Of a stretch of DNA of 64,000 bases, positions 1 through 9,000 are shown piece after piece. Within the stretch, counting starts at the first letter, position 1, and every line of letters begins with the position of its first letter. The notes under the pieces were generated by a model, which saw only the letters and a list, made by a program, of their open reading frames with translations, was not told the origin of the DNA and did no database searches. The stretch covers positions 237,501-301,500 of the forward strand of contig CAJNDS010002367.1 in assembly GCA_905221605.1 (NCBI GenBank), in the 5' to 3' direction. The translations under genes and the position numbers were made by a program. Source of the stretch: Symbiodinium natans. Its lineage: Eukaryota; Sar; Dinophyceae; Suessiales; Symbiodiniaceae.

Positions 1-66
1 GAAATAACAAGAAAGACGAGAGATAAAGAAAGAAAGAGAAGAAAGCTAGCGCGAGAGAGAGATCCT
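1..66. repeat. Purine-rich low-complexity run
   Basis: Almost pure A/G sequence (GAAAGA and GAGAGA units). No gene is visible here. Confidence 0.6.
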
Positions 67-130
67 CAGGTTAGCTGCGCATGTGCTGCGCTCACTCTCC
101 GCACAGTGCTGCGGGTGAACGACTGGCAGG

Positions 131-1560
131 ATGCAGCCGCCTCAGATCAAGTGTTTTCACTTTTTCGCCGGCATCGCCTCCAAACCATGCAGCCACTTGC
201 ATGTGGTAGTCGCTGCGCAGTCCTTGCGTGTAGTGCTGGCGCTGTCTCTACTGTCGTCCTTTTTAGATGGTGATGACGACTACGGTTGTGATGATGGTGG
301 TGGTGGTGGTGGGGGTGGTGGTGGTGGTGGTGCTGCTGCTGCTGCTCCCGCCGCCGCCAACGATGACAGTGATCATGATGTGTTGATGAGTTTGCTTGAC
401 GCTTGACTCCATGCAACTTGTTTGATGTTGCTCTCGTTTTGCGCACCAAGCGCACTGATCCTCACACTCAGTCGGAGACCCTGTTCATTCGGGATGGTGC
501 ACGCCAACCACGCTCGAGCAAGACGCAGGCCCCTTGAGACAATGTCAGTTGGCCACAGGGCTGCAGGACTCTGGGCGCTGTGTAATCTAGGGGTTCACTT
601 CAACAGTAGGCCAAACATTGGCCCTGAATTGGGGACCCTTGTGTACCCTCTATGTACTCAAAACAAGGGTGGACGACCCAGCATTAGCAAGCCATGGTTT
701 TGCATGCTCTCAGCATGCACTTTGCCAGTTCAATCTCGGCATCACCTTCATGCAGATGCAGGTCCCGCACCGAGCAGGGCGGGGACAATGCCGGACGTAG
801 ATCCTGCAATTTTAGGAGCTCAAGCTTTCAGGTTGTTTCAGTTTACTTCCTGTGGGGTGCTTGGAGTGACCCCACGAACCTCATCGAACCTCGGCATCAG
901 CGTTCACGTAAAGTTCCCGGGAAGCCTGGTGCTTCAAAGCACTGCTCAGGAGTGGGATGCCGCGGTTAGTGCTTTGGTGCGCTGTGCTTGGGCAGATCCT
1001 CTTAGTTCACTGCCAGGGCCCTTCACAGAGCCTCTCTTTTTCGCGGGCACAGGGCTTGCAGAGTCTATGCCGTAAAGGGCTGAGGAGGATCTGGGATACC
1101 GAAGCTTTCCAGGTCAGATTTTCATGTGTGTGTGGGGGGTGATGTAGATTCTCACTGTGCGCGGCAGAGCAGATGTGTCCAGTCATAGTTGCCCTGTGAG
1201 TGCGCAAGCCCGCCCATACTGTACACGGGATTTAGCCAGTTCTCTTGAGGCTCCTCTGCCTTTTCCAGCCCTTGATGTCCCAGGCCCTTTTTCCGGATTG
1301 GCCAGATCGAGATCCTCCGCCAGCGCTTCGAATCGGCGGCCGCGCGCTGAGATGGGAGGCCACGTTTTGAAGCTCCCTTAGCTCGGAAAAGCATACCTGC
1401 GGGGACCGTCCGCCTGCTATTGTACTTAGGAGCGATGGCTCTCTGCTGCGATTGACAAGTTTGGTGCGAGCTTGATGGTTCGCGATGAGGAGGCGACTTG
1501 CGCGGCTTGAGGATCATGATGCTATTCTCCGCTACACTGTTGAGTAATGTGAAGGTCATT
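131..1560. other. No supported gene; GGT/GCT trinucleotide tract
   Basis: Open frames of 91 and 217 codons exist on the plus strand, but neither shows a recognisable domain. The first owes its length to a (GGT)n/(GCT)n run at about 289-345 that encodes Gly and Ala. Overlapping minus-strand frames are equally open, as expected for GC-rich non-coding DNA. Coding exons could still be hidden here. Confidence 0.4.
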
Positions 1561-1568
1561 ATAGTTCA

Positions 1569-1675
1569 GTTACTGTTGGTTAGCAGGGAATGAGGGAATT
1601 AGGGCCCCATATATACCCTTTTAAGGGATTATATAGGGTACCTCATGCCCCCATTCCATACTAACCAGCAGTAAG
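1569..1675. mobile_element. TIR element, family A (TTGGTTAGCAGGGAATGAGG type)
   Basis: Inverted termini: GTTAGCAGGGAATGAGG on the left and, reading inward from the right, GGTTAGTATGGAATGGGGG. The core contains CCCTTTTAAGGG. It is the same family as elements near 25.9, 32.9, 33.1 and 36.3 kb. There is no coding capacity, so it is a miniature element. Confidence 0.75.
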
Positions 1676-2042
1676 TTCATGCTGTTCACTTGCAACTTGC
1701 AGAGCCTGGAGCCCGCGTTGGGTGAAGCGCACTTTCCACTCGCTTTTTTCTCGTCCCATGCCATGGCATCAGCCGTCCCAGGCTGCGCATGCTTGTAGCT
1801 TATTCTGCATGAAGCAAGAGGATACCAAGGGCTAAAGGCTCCCTCACATTCAAGCAGTCACAATGCGTACTTGAGCTTGTCCTCCAGTTCCCTGCTACCT
1901 GTCAGCGCAAGCCCTCAACTATAGTTCTTAGTATATATGGTACATATAAATATGTATATGTAACTGTATAAGGGTTATATAATGGGAGCGAAATAGGGAC
2001 TAAGATTAAGAATTCACGGCTTGAGACTAGAAGCTCCTGAAG

Positions 2043-2160
2043 ATGGCGCGGCCAGAGCTTGATGGCCCTGTGCGGGCTCGGCGGCGCCATCTGCAAGCGG
2101 TAGGCCAGGCGGTCAAGGCAGAGCCGTCAGATTTTGTGCCTTTGAATAGTAAAGGAGAGA
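2043..2160 (+). CDS. Possible exon, unknown protein
   Basis: An ATG at 2043 opens a basic, Arg-rich frame (MARPELDGPVRARRRHLQ). No family is recognised. It could be an upstream exon of the coiled-coil piece at 2436. Evidence is codon character only. Confidence 0.2.
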
Positions 2161-2345
2161 GACTAATAAAGGAGAGAGACCTTGCTCAAAACATAATGAT
2201 GGGGAAGGGGGGGGTCGTTGCATTACATTGCGCTCGCAAGACAGTCCTTCCTGGCTTTAAACCGCATGTGCTAGGGACCATAAACTGCCATAAAGCTACT
2301 CGAACCCCAAACCCTGACCCCACGCAGATTTGGAACGTGGCATCC

Positions 2346-2408
2346 TGACAGATAACCCTAAACCCTAAGCCCTAAGCCCTAAACCCTAAGCCCTAAGCCC
2401 TAAGCCCG
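2346..2408. repeat. Telomere-like tract, CCCTAAA/CCCTAAG
   Basis: Nine or so units mixing CCCTAAA and CCCTAAG on the plus strand. It lies 27 bases before the AG that opens the short exon at 2436. Confidence 0.9.
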
Positions 2409-2435
2409 TTTACAGCGTCATGAGTTTCTCGACAG

Positions 2436-2502
2436 GCCATGGAGGCTGAACTCTATTCACTGGACGAGCAGCTGGCAGCTTTGGAACGGGAGTGCCCTGA
2501 AA
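2436..2502 (+). CDS. Short coiled-coil exon of an unknown gene
   Basis: After a CTCGACAG acceptor the frame reads AMEAELYSLDEQLAALEREC, with leucines spaced as in a coiled coil. It then runs straight into a TTTAGGG tract. The exon is bracketed by CCCTAAA before and TTTAGGG after, the arrangement seen at other exons in this window. No family can be named, and the exact 3' end (near CTGAAAG) is not canonical. Confidence 0.4.
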
Positions 2503-2540
2503 GTTTAGGGTTTAGGGTTTAGGGTATAGGGTTTAGGGAT
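2499..2540. repeat. Telomere-like tract, TTTAGGG
   Basis: Five TTTAGGG-type units, one of them altered to TATAGGG. The tract starts at the end of the coiled-coil exon. Confidence 0.9.
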
Positions 2541-3210
2541 CCAAGATCTGGGTGTCAGTGTAGTGGTCGGCCCGCTTTAGATGTTCAAGAGCTATCGAAG
2601 CACGGTGTATGTTCCTTTACGCGGTCTAGTCGACATAAGTGCGCCCGCTTGAACAGTAGCTTGAGCCCCAAACGACGTAGACCCTCAAACCCAGCCGTGC
2701 CGTTCCCGTCAGGTGCGGCTGTCCCCGGCCTAAACACCAGCGCCTAGCGCCCCATTCCCTACAGCGGTCGTCTTCAGCCAAGGCAGGAAGGGGATGCTTA
2801 CTCTGAGCATGGGATGCATGACGTATACGTGCCGGGGGGCACGGCAGTCTTGCCCTAATTATAGGCGTACCAACGGAACTGTGACTGGACTGGACTGGAC
2901 GTAGTTTCCTGAATCTGCAAAATATGGTTATTCCTAGCACTTTACGTTTGTGTGAAGGAAAAATAGTGAATCCTAGAGTGGTCCTGCTACTTTTTTTCTT
3001 TCATAAATATCAATATTTACAAAACACTACATTTTATCGTTTATGTACATCGTGAGTGAGTGAGTGTCGACCTGGGGTGCCCTCCGGCCTACGGAAACGG
3101 GCCCTCTCACCTTCTTTGCCCCTCCGCAAGCGCCATCGGGGCTCCAGCACCGAGTTCAACGCTCCGGGCCCCTCCATCCGAGCGGGGGGATTAGAGGGCA
3201 AGGTGACCCC

Positions 3211-3480
3211 ACCCCCCCCCTCCTCCCCCCCCCCCCCCCCCCCCCACTTTTCCTCACCCACCCCCCCCCCCCCCTCCTCCTCCCACCCCCCACCTCCCCC
3301 CCCCCTCTCCCCCCCCCCCCCTCCACCCCCCCCCCCCCCTTCCTATCCCCCCCCCCCCCCCCCCATACACCCCCCCCCCACCCCCCCCCCCACCCCCCCC
3401 CCCCCCACCCCCCCCACCCACCCACCCCCCCCCACCCCCCCCCACCCTCCCCCCACCCCCCCCCCCTCCTCCCCCCCCCA
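3211..3480. repeat. 270-bp poly-C tract with sparse T/A
   Basis: Runs of C broken by single T or A give Pro-rich frames on plus and Gly-rich frames on minus, both artefacts. The minus strand is a long G-rich strand capable of G-quadruplexes. Confidence 0.95.
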
Positions 3481-3939
3481 AGCCGGGCAGCTTGGGTTGG
3501 AATTGGTCGCTGGCAAGACAGTCCACTTCGCAGGAAGAGAACCTCTGGCCTCTGTGCTCTGTGATCTCTCACGAGGTAATAAGCTGGGGGCACTCGCTCA
3601 GAGATGGGGGCAGTGTGGTCGAGCCAATCACGCACACACGCACCGGCAGCAAGACTGAGGGCAAAAGCAATCTCAGCGGATGTTTATTTATATCTCTTTT
3701 TATATACATTATATACAGACATTCGGGGCCATTGCACTTGCAACAACCACCGCTGCGGCGCAAGATGGGCAAGCGCGCATGCGCAGGAGGACGTGCATGT
3801 GAAACGTGTGCATTGTGCTACTGACGGCTTCCGTACAGTTCAACCCGAATGCCTCAACGAATGTGTTAGTTGTCGCAGCTTGAGGCTTCGGTTGACCACG
3901 TCTGGGGGGCTTGTGCTTTGCCGTAGTGAGTTCAATGAC

Positions 3940-4050
3940 AGGCTGTTTAAACCCCAAACCCTAATTTAACCCGAAACCCTGTGTGGCTGCTTGTTCTTGC
4001 TTGGTGGCAACCAAAACCCTAGATCCGAAACCCCTCCCCATTCTTCAGGT
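3940..4050. repeat. Degenerate CCCTAAA stretch
   Basis: Scattered imperfect units (AAACCCTAATTT, CGAAACCCTG, AAAACCCTAG, GAAACCCC) look like an eroded telomere-like tract. No gene is recognised between here and 4.3 kb. Confidence 0.5.
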
Positions 4051-4343
4051 TTCGAGGGCTTTCGGGTTTTGTTTTCATTTTTTCGGTTTTGGCCTTTCTG
4101 CACAGAGGTAACAGTTGCACCTACACACCCTGTGCCTCCGGCCAAGTTCTGGCTGACTTGTCTCCACACTCCACTTTCCTGCCCCTTTTGCAAACATTTC
4201 CCCAAAATGCTCTATACATAAACATATAAGAACATGCTATGTTTACAGAACAAGATACTATCATAACAGTATTGTAGTATACCAATAGAAGAAGTAATAT
4301 AATAATATAACAAAGTATAGTAGAATACGAATAGTTTCAAACA

Positions 4344-4607
4344 TTAGAATACAATACCATCATACTGCAGTAAGATGCGCTGGTGCAGCTCCCCCAAGCG
4401 TAGCAGCTGGACCCCCAAGCCCCACAGCTGAAGCGAAGCTGAGGCGTTGGCAGATCTGGCCACCACCACCCTGAGCGCGGCCACGGCTCGCTCGCAGATG
4501 CGCTTTCGCATGCGCTGGCAACTGAAGACATGGAGGATGAGGAGGACGGGGGGCTCGGGGCACTCCGACCGGGCTGCGGTGAAGTTGTGTAGAGAGGTTT
4601 TTCGCAC
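4344..4607 (-). CDS. Possible minus-strand exon, helical, unknown
   Basis: The minus frame reads ...RICERAVAALRVVVARS... then LQLWGLGVQLLRLGEL, amphipathic helices with Leu/Val/Ala periodicity. This is more protein-like than the overlapping frames. There is no named family and no clear splice borders. Confidence 0.25.
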   Translation of the reverse strand: MRKTSLHNFTAARSECPEPPVLLILHVFSCQRMRKRICERAVAALRVVVARSANASASLQLWGLGVQLLRLGELHQRILLQYDGIVF

Positions 4608-4792
4608 GCCTTAAAAAACTTCGTACACTCTGGTGGCCTGGTAGAGGTTGAAGTTGCCCACTGAGTTCAGCTTCTGGGTGATGTGTCCCTTAAAATCCTG
4701 CCCCTTTCCCTTATGCAACATCTTTCGCAACTCTACCTCAGAGCAAAGAGGAGGTTGCAGCCGGCTGGGAAGAGGCTTAGTTGTAGAGTAGG

Positions 4793-4870
4793 TAACCTTT
4801 AACCTTTTTTGGGTTAATTATATTCCCCTTAAAATCCCAAAGGTTCACCTATAAAACCCCTAGGTACTGG
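4793..4870. mobile_element. Miniature-element-like palindrome
   Basis: GGTAACCTTTAACC opens it; AAAGGTTCACC and CCCCTAGGTACTGG close it, with CCCCTTAAAA in the middle. The size and the central CCTTAA match the other TIR elements here. The inverted termini are weak. Confidence 0.35.
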
Positions 4871-4883
4871 ACAACTAAGGAGG

Positions 4884-5029
4884 GCCTTGGCTGTGCTCCA
4901 CGTCTCTCCACGCTACGGAAGGGTGGATGCCAAGCTGCTGGGTCTCCAGAGGTCGCGGAACATGAAGCAAAAGATCGCGGAGGGCCGGTGCCTTGGAATG
5001 AAATGGTGTGATGAGGCTCGGATTTGGAG
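4884..5029 (+). CDS. Possible upstream exon of the glycosyltransferase gene
   Basis: An open stretch of 48 codons (ALAVLHVSPRYGRVDAKLLG..., then MKQKIAEGRCLGMKWCDEA) ends at a GAG|GTCTAT donor-like site. Beyond it lies the telomeric hairpin and then a TTTCAG acceptor at 5261. The phase left by this donor does not match that acceptor, so the link to the next gene is unproven. Confidence 0.3.
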
Positions 5030-5037
5030 GTCTATTT

Positions 5038-5235
5038 TTTAAGGATTTTTTGTTTTTTTTAGGGAGTTTTTTTCGTTTTTGTTCTTGCTACTGGTAAACC
5101 CTAAACCCCCTAAACCCCTAAACCCCTAAACCCCTAAACCCCTAAACCCTAAACCCTAATTCCTAAACCCTAAACCCTAAACCCTAAAGCAAAAAACAAA
5201 AAAAACTCCCAAAAAAAACAAAAAATCCTAATTTA
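5038..5235. repeat. Fold-back with a CCCTAAA loop
   Basis: A T-rich left arm (TTAAGGATTTTTTG..., with GGGAGTTTTTTT) is the reverse complement of an A-rich right arm (AAAAAAACTCCC..., AAAAAATCCTAATTTAA). About 95 bp of CCCTAAA and CCCCTAAA units lie between the arms. It ends 26 bases before the TTTCAG acceptor of the next exon. Confidence 0.8.
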
Positions 5236-5261
5236 ATTCTCCGGCCTTTTTGTGCTTTCAG

Positions 5262-6496
5262 AGCTTTGGGACCGTGGATATGGCACGGGGTGCTTTCGTT
5301 CAGTGTGCGTGAGTGTTGTTTCTGAGGGCAGTGCATCAAGGTACACTCACACATGGGGACAGTTCAAGCAAGATCGGTTCCGTCGGGCCCTGCAAATGCC
5401 CGAAGAGACGAAGGTGCCGCCTTTGGAACGGGTGGCCTTGCTTGCCTGGGAGGGTCGCAGATCCCAGGGCCAGCCAGCCTCATACAGTAACCCAGATGGC
5501 TCGAGAGAGAGTTTGCGCCTGACGTTGTGGGCCGCACAAGAGTCGATCGACTCCCTGTTAAAATGGTGCCAGTGGTTTGAGTCTTGGCCTAACTCACTGC
5601 CGCGGCAACCTTACCCAGTTTTTATTCCAACCAAAGGCCGTGCCAAAGATGCCCACCTGAATTGGCGAGCAGCGCACTGCTTTGGTCGCGAGGCCTTCGA
5701 GAAAACTGATGAGCAAACTCCCTGCGCCTTCGTTGTTGCAGTTGTGGAGCCATCGGAGGCCAACGAGTATCGCGAAGTTTGGGCAGACCTGCCACTGCTT
5801 GTCTTGCCAGAGAGCGACATGGGCCCAGCTTTTGTGCGCTGGTGTATCCAAAAGATTTCCTCGGGCTTTCGCACCGAACTTTCCCACGAGCTAGGGCAGC
5901 TAGGGCCCGTGCACCAGATGAGATACTGCTGGCTGGTGGACGACAGCATCACTAGCTTCTACAGGCTCGATCCCCTGTCGGCGCAGCTTCTCCAGGAGGA
6001 GGAAGAGCGGCTCCTCAATCGTGGCGCATTGGTCCCGGCCACGCCACTTTGCAAGCCCACAGGGCGGAAGACTGAGCGACGTTCCCAGGGCGCGATGTTT
6101 GCTGAAGCCATGCTGGCAGTTCAAAGGCAAGCTTCGCGGGGAGTCTGCGCGATTTGTGGCTTCCTACGTGATGATGGCACAGCACCGATGAAGTCTGCAC
6201 AGTGGGCTCTCGACAGCACCTCTGTCTTCAAGGTGGTCCTCCTGAATCTTGTGGAGCTTGCGAAGCTGCAGGTGGAGTACGTACCACAGCTGCGACTTTT
6301 CGAGGATGTCTGTCTGAATGTGCAGACACGCAATGCGGGAGGTCGTATTTTGAAGTGTATGACATACTGCTACTGGGCAGACAACAAATCCTTTGGCGGC
6401 TGCGCCGCGCAGAGGGCTCAGAATGCCGCGGCCACACGATGTACTTCGCTGTCGTTGCAGAAAGTTTTTGGCCCAATGTTCACACAACTGGGGTGA
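5262..6496 (+). CDS. TET-associated glycosyltransferase (GREB1 C-terminal-like) protein, main exon
   Basis: A long exon (about 411 codons) opened by a TTTCAG acceptor. It carries the hallmarks of the TET-associated glycosyltransferase fold also found at the C-terminus of GREB1. These are: a nucleotide-sugar-site strand PVFIPTKGRAKDAHLNW near residue 125; a second strand CAFVVAVVEPSEANEY; a metal-binding acidic motif YCWLVDDSITSFYRL near residue 228; and a later FEDVCLNVQTRNAGG segment with a catalytic-type ED pair, followed by a GGCA turn. The family is linked by comparative genomics to modification of oxidised or hydroxymethylated DNA bases. Dinoflagellates are known for very high 5-hydroxymethyluracil, so a nuclear DNA-modifying role is an attractive inference, but substrate and activity are not shown. 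The frame stops at 6494-6496; sequence after it looks coding, so an intron or frame change probably lies there. The upstream start is not resolved. Confidence 0.6.
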
Positions 6497-6529
6497 TGTT
6501 TAAAATTTAAAGTTTCACTGCCATGTTGA

Positions 6530-6597
6530 TAGAATCAACTCTACGAATCGCGACAACTTCCTGCGTTCAGTAATCGTCCCGATGCCGAGGCACAGGG
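6530..6597 (+). CDS. Glycosyltransferase gene, possible following exon
   Basis: Read in the frame of 6530, the sequence gives NRDNFLRSVIVPMPRHRAG, a strongly protein-like strand. It then loses coding character, while the frame one base over becomes protein-like (GLDDLISASDFMELPDD). This suggests either a very short intron with unusual borders or a one-base frameshift near 6592-6600. Confidence 0.4.
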
Positions 6598-6600
6598 CTG

Positions 6601-6987
6601 GACGATCTCATCAGCGCCTCAGATTTCATGGAGCTTCCGGACGACACGAAGGAGGCCCTGCAGCATGTGTATTCCTGGGTGCACCGTGATGAGGAGCGGT
6701 CACGGCAGCGGAAGGAGTCTTTAGGCTTGCCGGCTCCCTTGCCGGCCCCGGATACGGCCCTGCCCCTCTCAGACGCCGAAGCAGGGAGTGGCGTCACCTT
6801 CCTCGACGAGCACTTCTTCGACCCTTTCCAAGATCCGGATGTGGATCAACTTGCGTTGGATGACGTCCAAGTCATCCAGGGGACACAGCAAAAGCAGAAG
6901 GATGGGCAAAAAGCCAACGAGCGCCGCGGTTTTTCCCTCCTTCGGCCATCCGGCCAGGACGAAGTGGTGGTCTTGGACTGCGACTAG
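6601..6987 (+). CDS. Glycosyltransferase gene, likely 3' exon with acidic tail
   Basis: The frame DDLISASDFMELPDDTKEAL runs through an amphipathic segment (LQHVYSWVHRDEERSRQR), then a Pro/Ala linker. It ends in the acidic hydrophobic tail DEVVVLDCD and stops at 6985-6987. No domain is recognised. Position and strand make it the probable C-terminal part of the glycosyltransferase gene. A family C TIR element lies 90 bp downstream, where a 3' untranslated region would be. Confidence 0.45.
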   Translation, partial: DDLISASDFMELPDDTKEALQHVYSWVHRDEERSRQRKESLGLPAPLPAPDTALPLSDAEAGSGVTFLDEHFFDPFQDPDVDQLALDDVQVIQGTQQKQKDGQKANERRGFSLLRPSGQDEVVVLDCD

Positions 6988-7077
6988 GCTTGCGATAGCC
7001 AAGGCTCTCTTCTGCAAAAGATCATTGGGCGCGGGCCGCGACTCATGCCAAGCCGGTCAGAAGGAAAGGCTTAGTAT

Positions 7078-7180
7078 CTACTATGTGCTTAAGAACCCTC
7101 CCAAAAAACAATAATCCCCATATTACCCCTACAAGGAAGAACATTTTTCATTTTTTGGAGGGTTCTTAAGCCATTGGTAG
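7078..7180. mobile_element. TIR element, family C (GCTTAAGAACCCTCC)
   Basis: Left end CTACTATGTGCTTAAGAACC; right end, read inward, CTACCAATGGCTTAAGAACC. The core is AT-rich with CCCCATATTACCCC. A second full copy is at 46784 and a right half-copy at about 36146. Confidence 0.9.
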
Positions 7181-7276
7181 GTACAACAGCTTCGAGTAGC
7201 ATTGGCCCAGCATTGGCCTTGACTCACAGAGCCGGGGGTCCATGCCACATCTTTCGTGGAACGTGCCGTGGGAGTT

Positions 7277-7371
7277 GGGATGTTCCCCCTTATACTAGCA
7301 GTCCTTAATAGGGATGATAATAAGGGGTACTATAATCCCTTAAGGACTGCTAGCATAAGGGGGAACATCCC
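7277..7371. mobile_element. TIR element, family B (GGGATGTTCCCCCTTAT)
   Basis: A nearly perfect 95-bp palindromic element. The left terminus GGGATGTTCCCCCTTATACT is matched by its reverse complement at the right, followed by AGCAGTCCTTAATAGGGAT and its mirror. Other copies are at 24565 (internally deleted), 24761, 49827 and within 61424-61654. Confidence 0.95.
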
Positions 7372-7654
7372 CATCGTGTAAGCCATGCCAGGTGTTTCAC
7401 GACCTCGCGCTGGCCATGTTTCAGAATGGGACACCTGCCTGCAACTTCGTTTCGGAATGAGGACTCAGCCACTACAACTCGTGAGTATTCGGGCCCCATA
7501 CAGTTAAGTCGCCATAAACTTTGGCTGCGTGTCATGCTGCCAAAGGAAAGTCGACCAAGCAGCAACGAGGCCAGATCTTGCTTCAACGTGCGGTTGAGTG
7601 AAGTTGTATGGAGTTGTTGTGAGTTGTGAGGGCCGTAGGCGAGTATGGGGATGT

Positions 7655-7750
7655 CCGGCGAAAGGGGTACCCCTTACATACCCCGAAACGCTGTAATCCT
7701 TTTGAAGGAATCCCGAGAAGGGTATCCTATATTTTCGGAAACCCTCATAA
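7655..7750. mobile_element. TIR element, family F (GGTTTCCGAAAATAGGGGTACC)
   Basis: Left GGCGAAAGGGGTACCCCTTA; right end TATTTTCGGAAACCCTCAT, with a central TCCTTTTGAAGGA. Diverged member of the family also at 12880, 23128, 27214 and 32640. Confidence 0.6.
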
Positions 7751-7867
7751 TTAATATGGCCTTCAAGACTGAAGTGTCTCTGTAAGCCCCTTTTCAAGAT
7801 GGGCCCGGAGCTTCGCTTTGGCAGGTTGCAAATTGCCCTTCAGCCGTGGTCTCGGAGCTGGAACCTC

Positions 7868-7896
7868 CAGGGTTTAGGGTTTAGGGTTTAGGGTTC
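7868..7896. repeat. Telomere-like tract, TTTAGGG
   Basis: Four units on the plus strand, upstream of the TPR exons. Confidence 0.85.
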
Positions 7897-7979
7897 CCTT
7901 ACTCCGACATTGCTTATGGCGGCAATGTGCCATCCTTGAGATGTGCCACAATCCTGGCAACAGAGCCTGCAGTACAGCA

Positions 7980-8105
7980 GAGCGCCACTTGAGGAGCAGA
8001 AGCCACGAAGGCAAGCCCTGGCTCCTGAAATGAGGCTAAACCCCGACTTTGCGAAGGGATGGAACAACCTCGGCTGCTGCTTGGTCTCGGTCCCAGCTGT
8101 GCTGA
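7980..8105 (+). CDS. TPR-repeat protein, exon
   Basis: The frame contains RQALAPEMRLNPDFAKGWNN followed by LGCC, a classical tetratricopeptide junction: an AL-x-LNPDFAKGWNNLG pattern with the Pro, Trp/Asn and Leu-Gly positions conserved. TPRs are helix-turn-helix protein-binding units. The reading then runs into a CCCTAAA tract (frame ...QALNPKP), which must be intronic. Together with the exons at 8436, 8705 and 9001 it makes a multi-exon TPR gene on the plus strand. The partner domain, if any, is not visible. Confidence 0.55.
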
Positions 8106-8166
8106 AGCAAGCCCTAAACCCTAAACCCTAAACCCTAAACCCTAAACCCTAAACCCTAAACCCTAG
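8105..8166. repeat. Telomere-like tract, CCCTAAA (intronic)
   Basis: Eight perfect AAACCCT units between two TPR-coding segments. Confidence 0.95.
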
Positions 8167-8285
8167 AGGGGCAAGGCGAACAGAAAGGTGCCCTGTTCCG
8201 TTCACCTTTGCGGAACCAGGCTTCCAAGATGAACTTGCACGACGGCGTGGCGAACCCAGCTGTCGCACATGCTAAATACAAGTTC

Positions 8286-8382
8286 CTGTAATTAATTATT
8301 AGGTAATTAATTATTATTAAATAATAATTAATTATTGATTATTAATTAGATTATAATTATTAATCAATTATTAATTAATTAC
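8286..8382. repeat. AT-only inverted repeat
   Basis: About 95 bp built from TAATTAATTATTA and its reverse complement, able to form a long hairpin. It lies in the intron between two TPR exons. Confidence 0.9.
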
Positions 8383-8435
8383 TGTGCCTGCAACAAGAGG
8401 CAATACTGCTGCAGAAACTCTTGGGAACAAACGCC

Positions 8436-8560
8436 AGTCAAGTCACGCCCGTCGCGTATGGCACTGCTTTGACTGAGCTTTGCAGAGAGGCCCGGGCCGT
8501 TCGCAAAGCCGTATCGTTGAACCCTGACAATCCGAAGCTTGGACGCAGGAAGAGCAATTG
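8436..8560 (+). CDS. TPR-repeat protein, exon
   Basis: The frame reads TALTELCREARAVRKAVSLN then PDNPKLGRR, matching the second helix of one TPR (A-x-x-A-V-x-LNPDNP) and the start of the next. It follows an ACTGCTGCAG acceptor-like site at about 8414 and is followed by a (CT)n pyrimidine tract. Exact ends are not resolved. Confidence 0.5.
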
Positions 8561-8584
8561 TTTGGCGTTCTGGCTGTATGATCC

Positions 8585-8607
8585 TGTCTCTCTCTCTCTC
8601 TGTCTCG

Positions 8608-8658
<51 letters not shown>

Positions 8659-8660
8659 GA
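8585..8660. repeat. (CT)n microsatellite
   Basis: A TCTCTC run of about 75 bp. The long Ser/Leu and Arg/Glu open frames across it on both strands are artefacts. Confidence 0.95.
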
Positions 8661-8705
8661 TGATTGTGTCACATTTTTGGCTTGCGCTATGCCTTTCGCA
8701 CTTAC

Positions 8706-8830
8706 AGCTGGTGGATGCGTTCAGGGAATACGGCGCTGCACAGCACAGTCAGAGGGTGACCCGAGGCAATACTGGGCCAACCTTGCATGGGGCCGAGTCT
8801 GTGTGGTTCAGCCGTGGGTCCCTTCCATTT
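8706..8830 (+). CDS. TPR-repeat protein, probable exon
   Basis: After a CACTTACAG acceptor the frame gives LVDAFREYGAAQHSQRV, a helix of the TPR A/B type. A shifted frame gives GDPRQYWANLAWG, also TPR-like, so the frame is uncertain. The (CT)n tract lies directly upstream and would serve as a polypyrimidine tract. Confidence 0.35.
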
Positions 8831-8897
8831 ATGTTCAAAGTGTGCTACGAAGCAAGTGCAGCTGCATGGCGCAGAGACTGCTGCTGTACTTTTGCCT

Positions 8898-8995
8898 CTT
8901 ACCTGCATGGGCTATTGTACCCTATAACCCCTTTGAAAGGCCCTTTGTAGGGTTGGTTAGGGGGATTGTACGGCCTAATAGCCCATGCTGGTAAG
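8898..8995. mobile_element. TIR element, family E (CTTACCTGCATGGGCTA)
   Basis: Left CTTACCTGCATGGGCTATTG; right end, read inward, CTTACCAGCATGGGCTATTA. The core CCTTTGTAGGGTTGGTTAGG is shared almost exactly with the copy at 10165. Read outward, both ends look like an exon/donor junction (CTG or CAG followed by GTAAG). Confidence 0.9.
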
Positions 8996-9000
8996 GCCGT

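Noticed and set aside
3034-3660. Long Pro-rich and Gly-rich open frames
   Set aside because: They exist only because the poly-C tract has no stop codons in any frame; no start context, splice site or conserved segment supports them.
8286-8382. Replication origin or promoter from the AT palindrome
   Set aside because: It lies between TPR exons and is simple AT inverted-repeat sequence; nothing else points to an origin.
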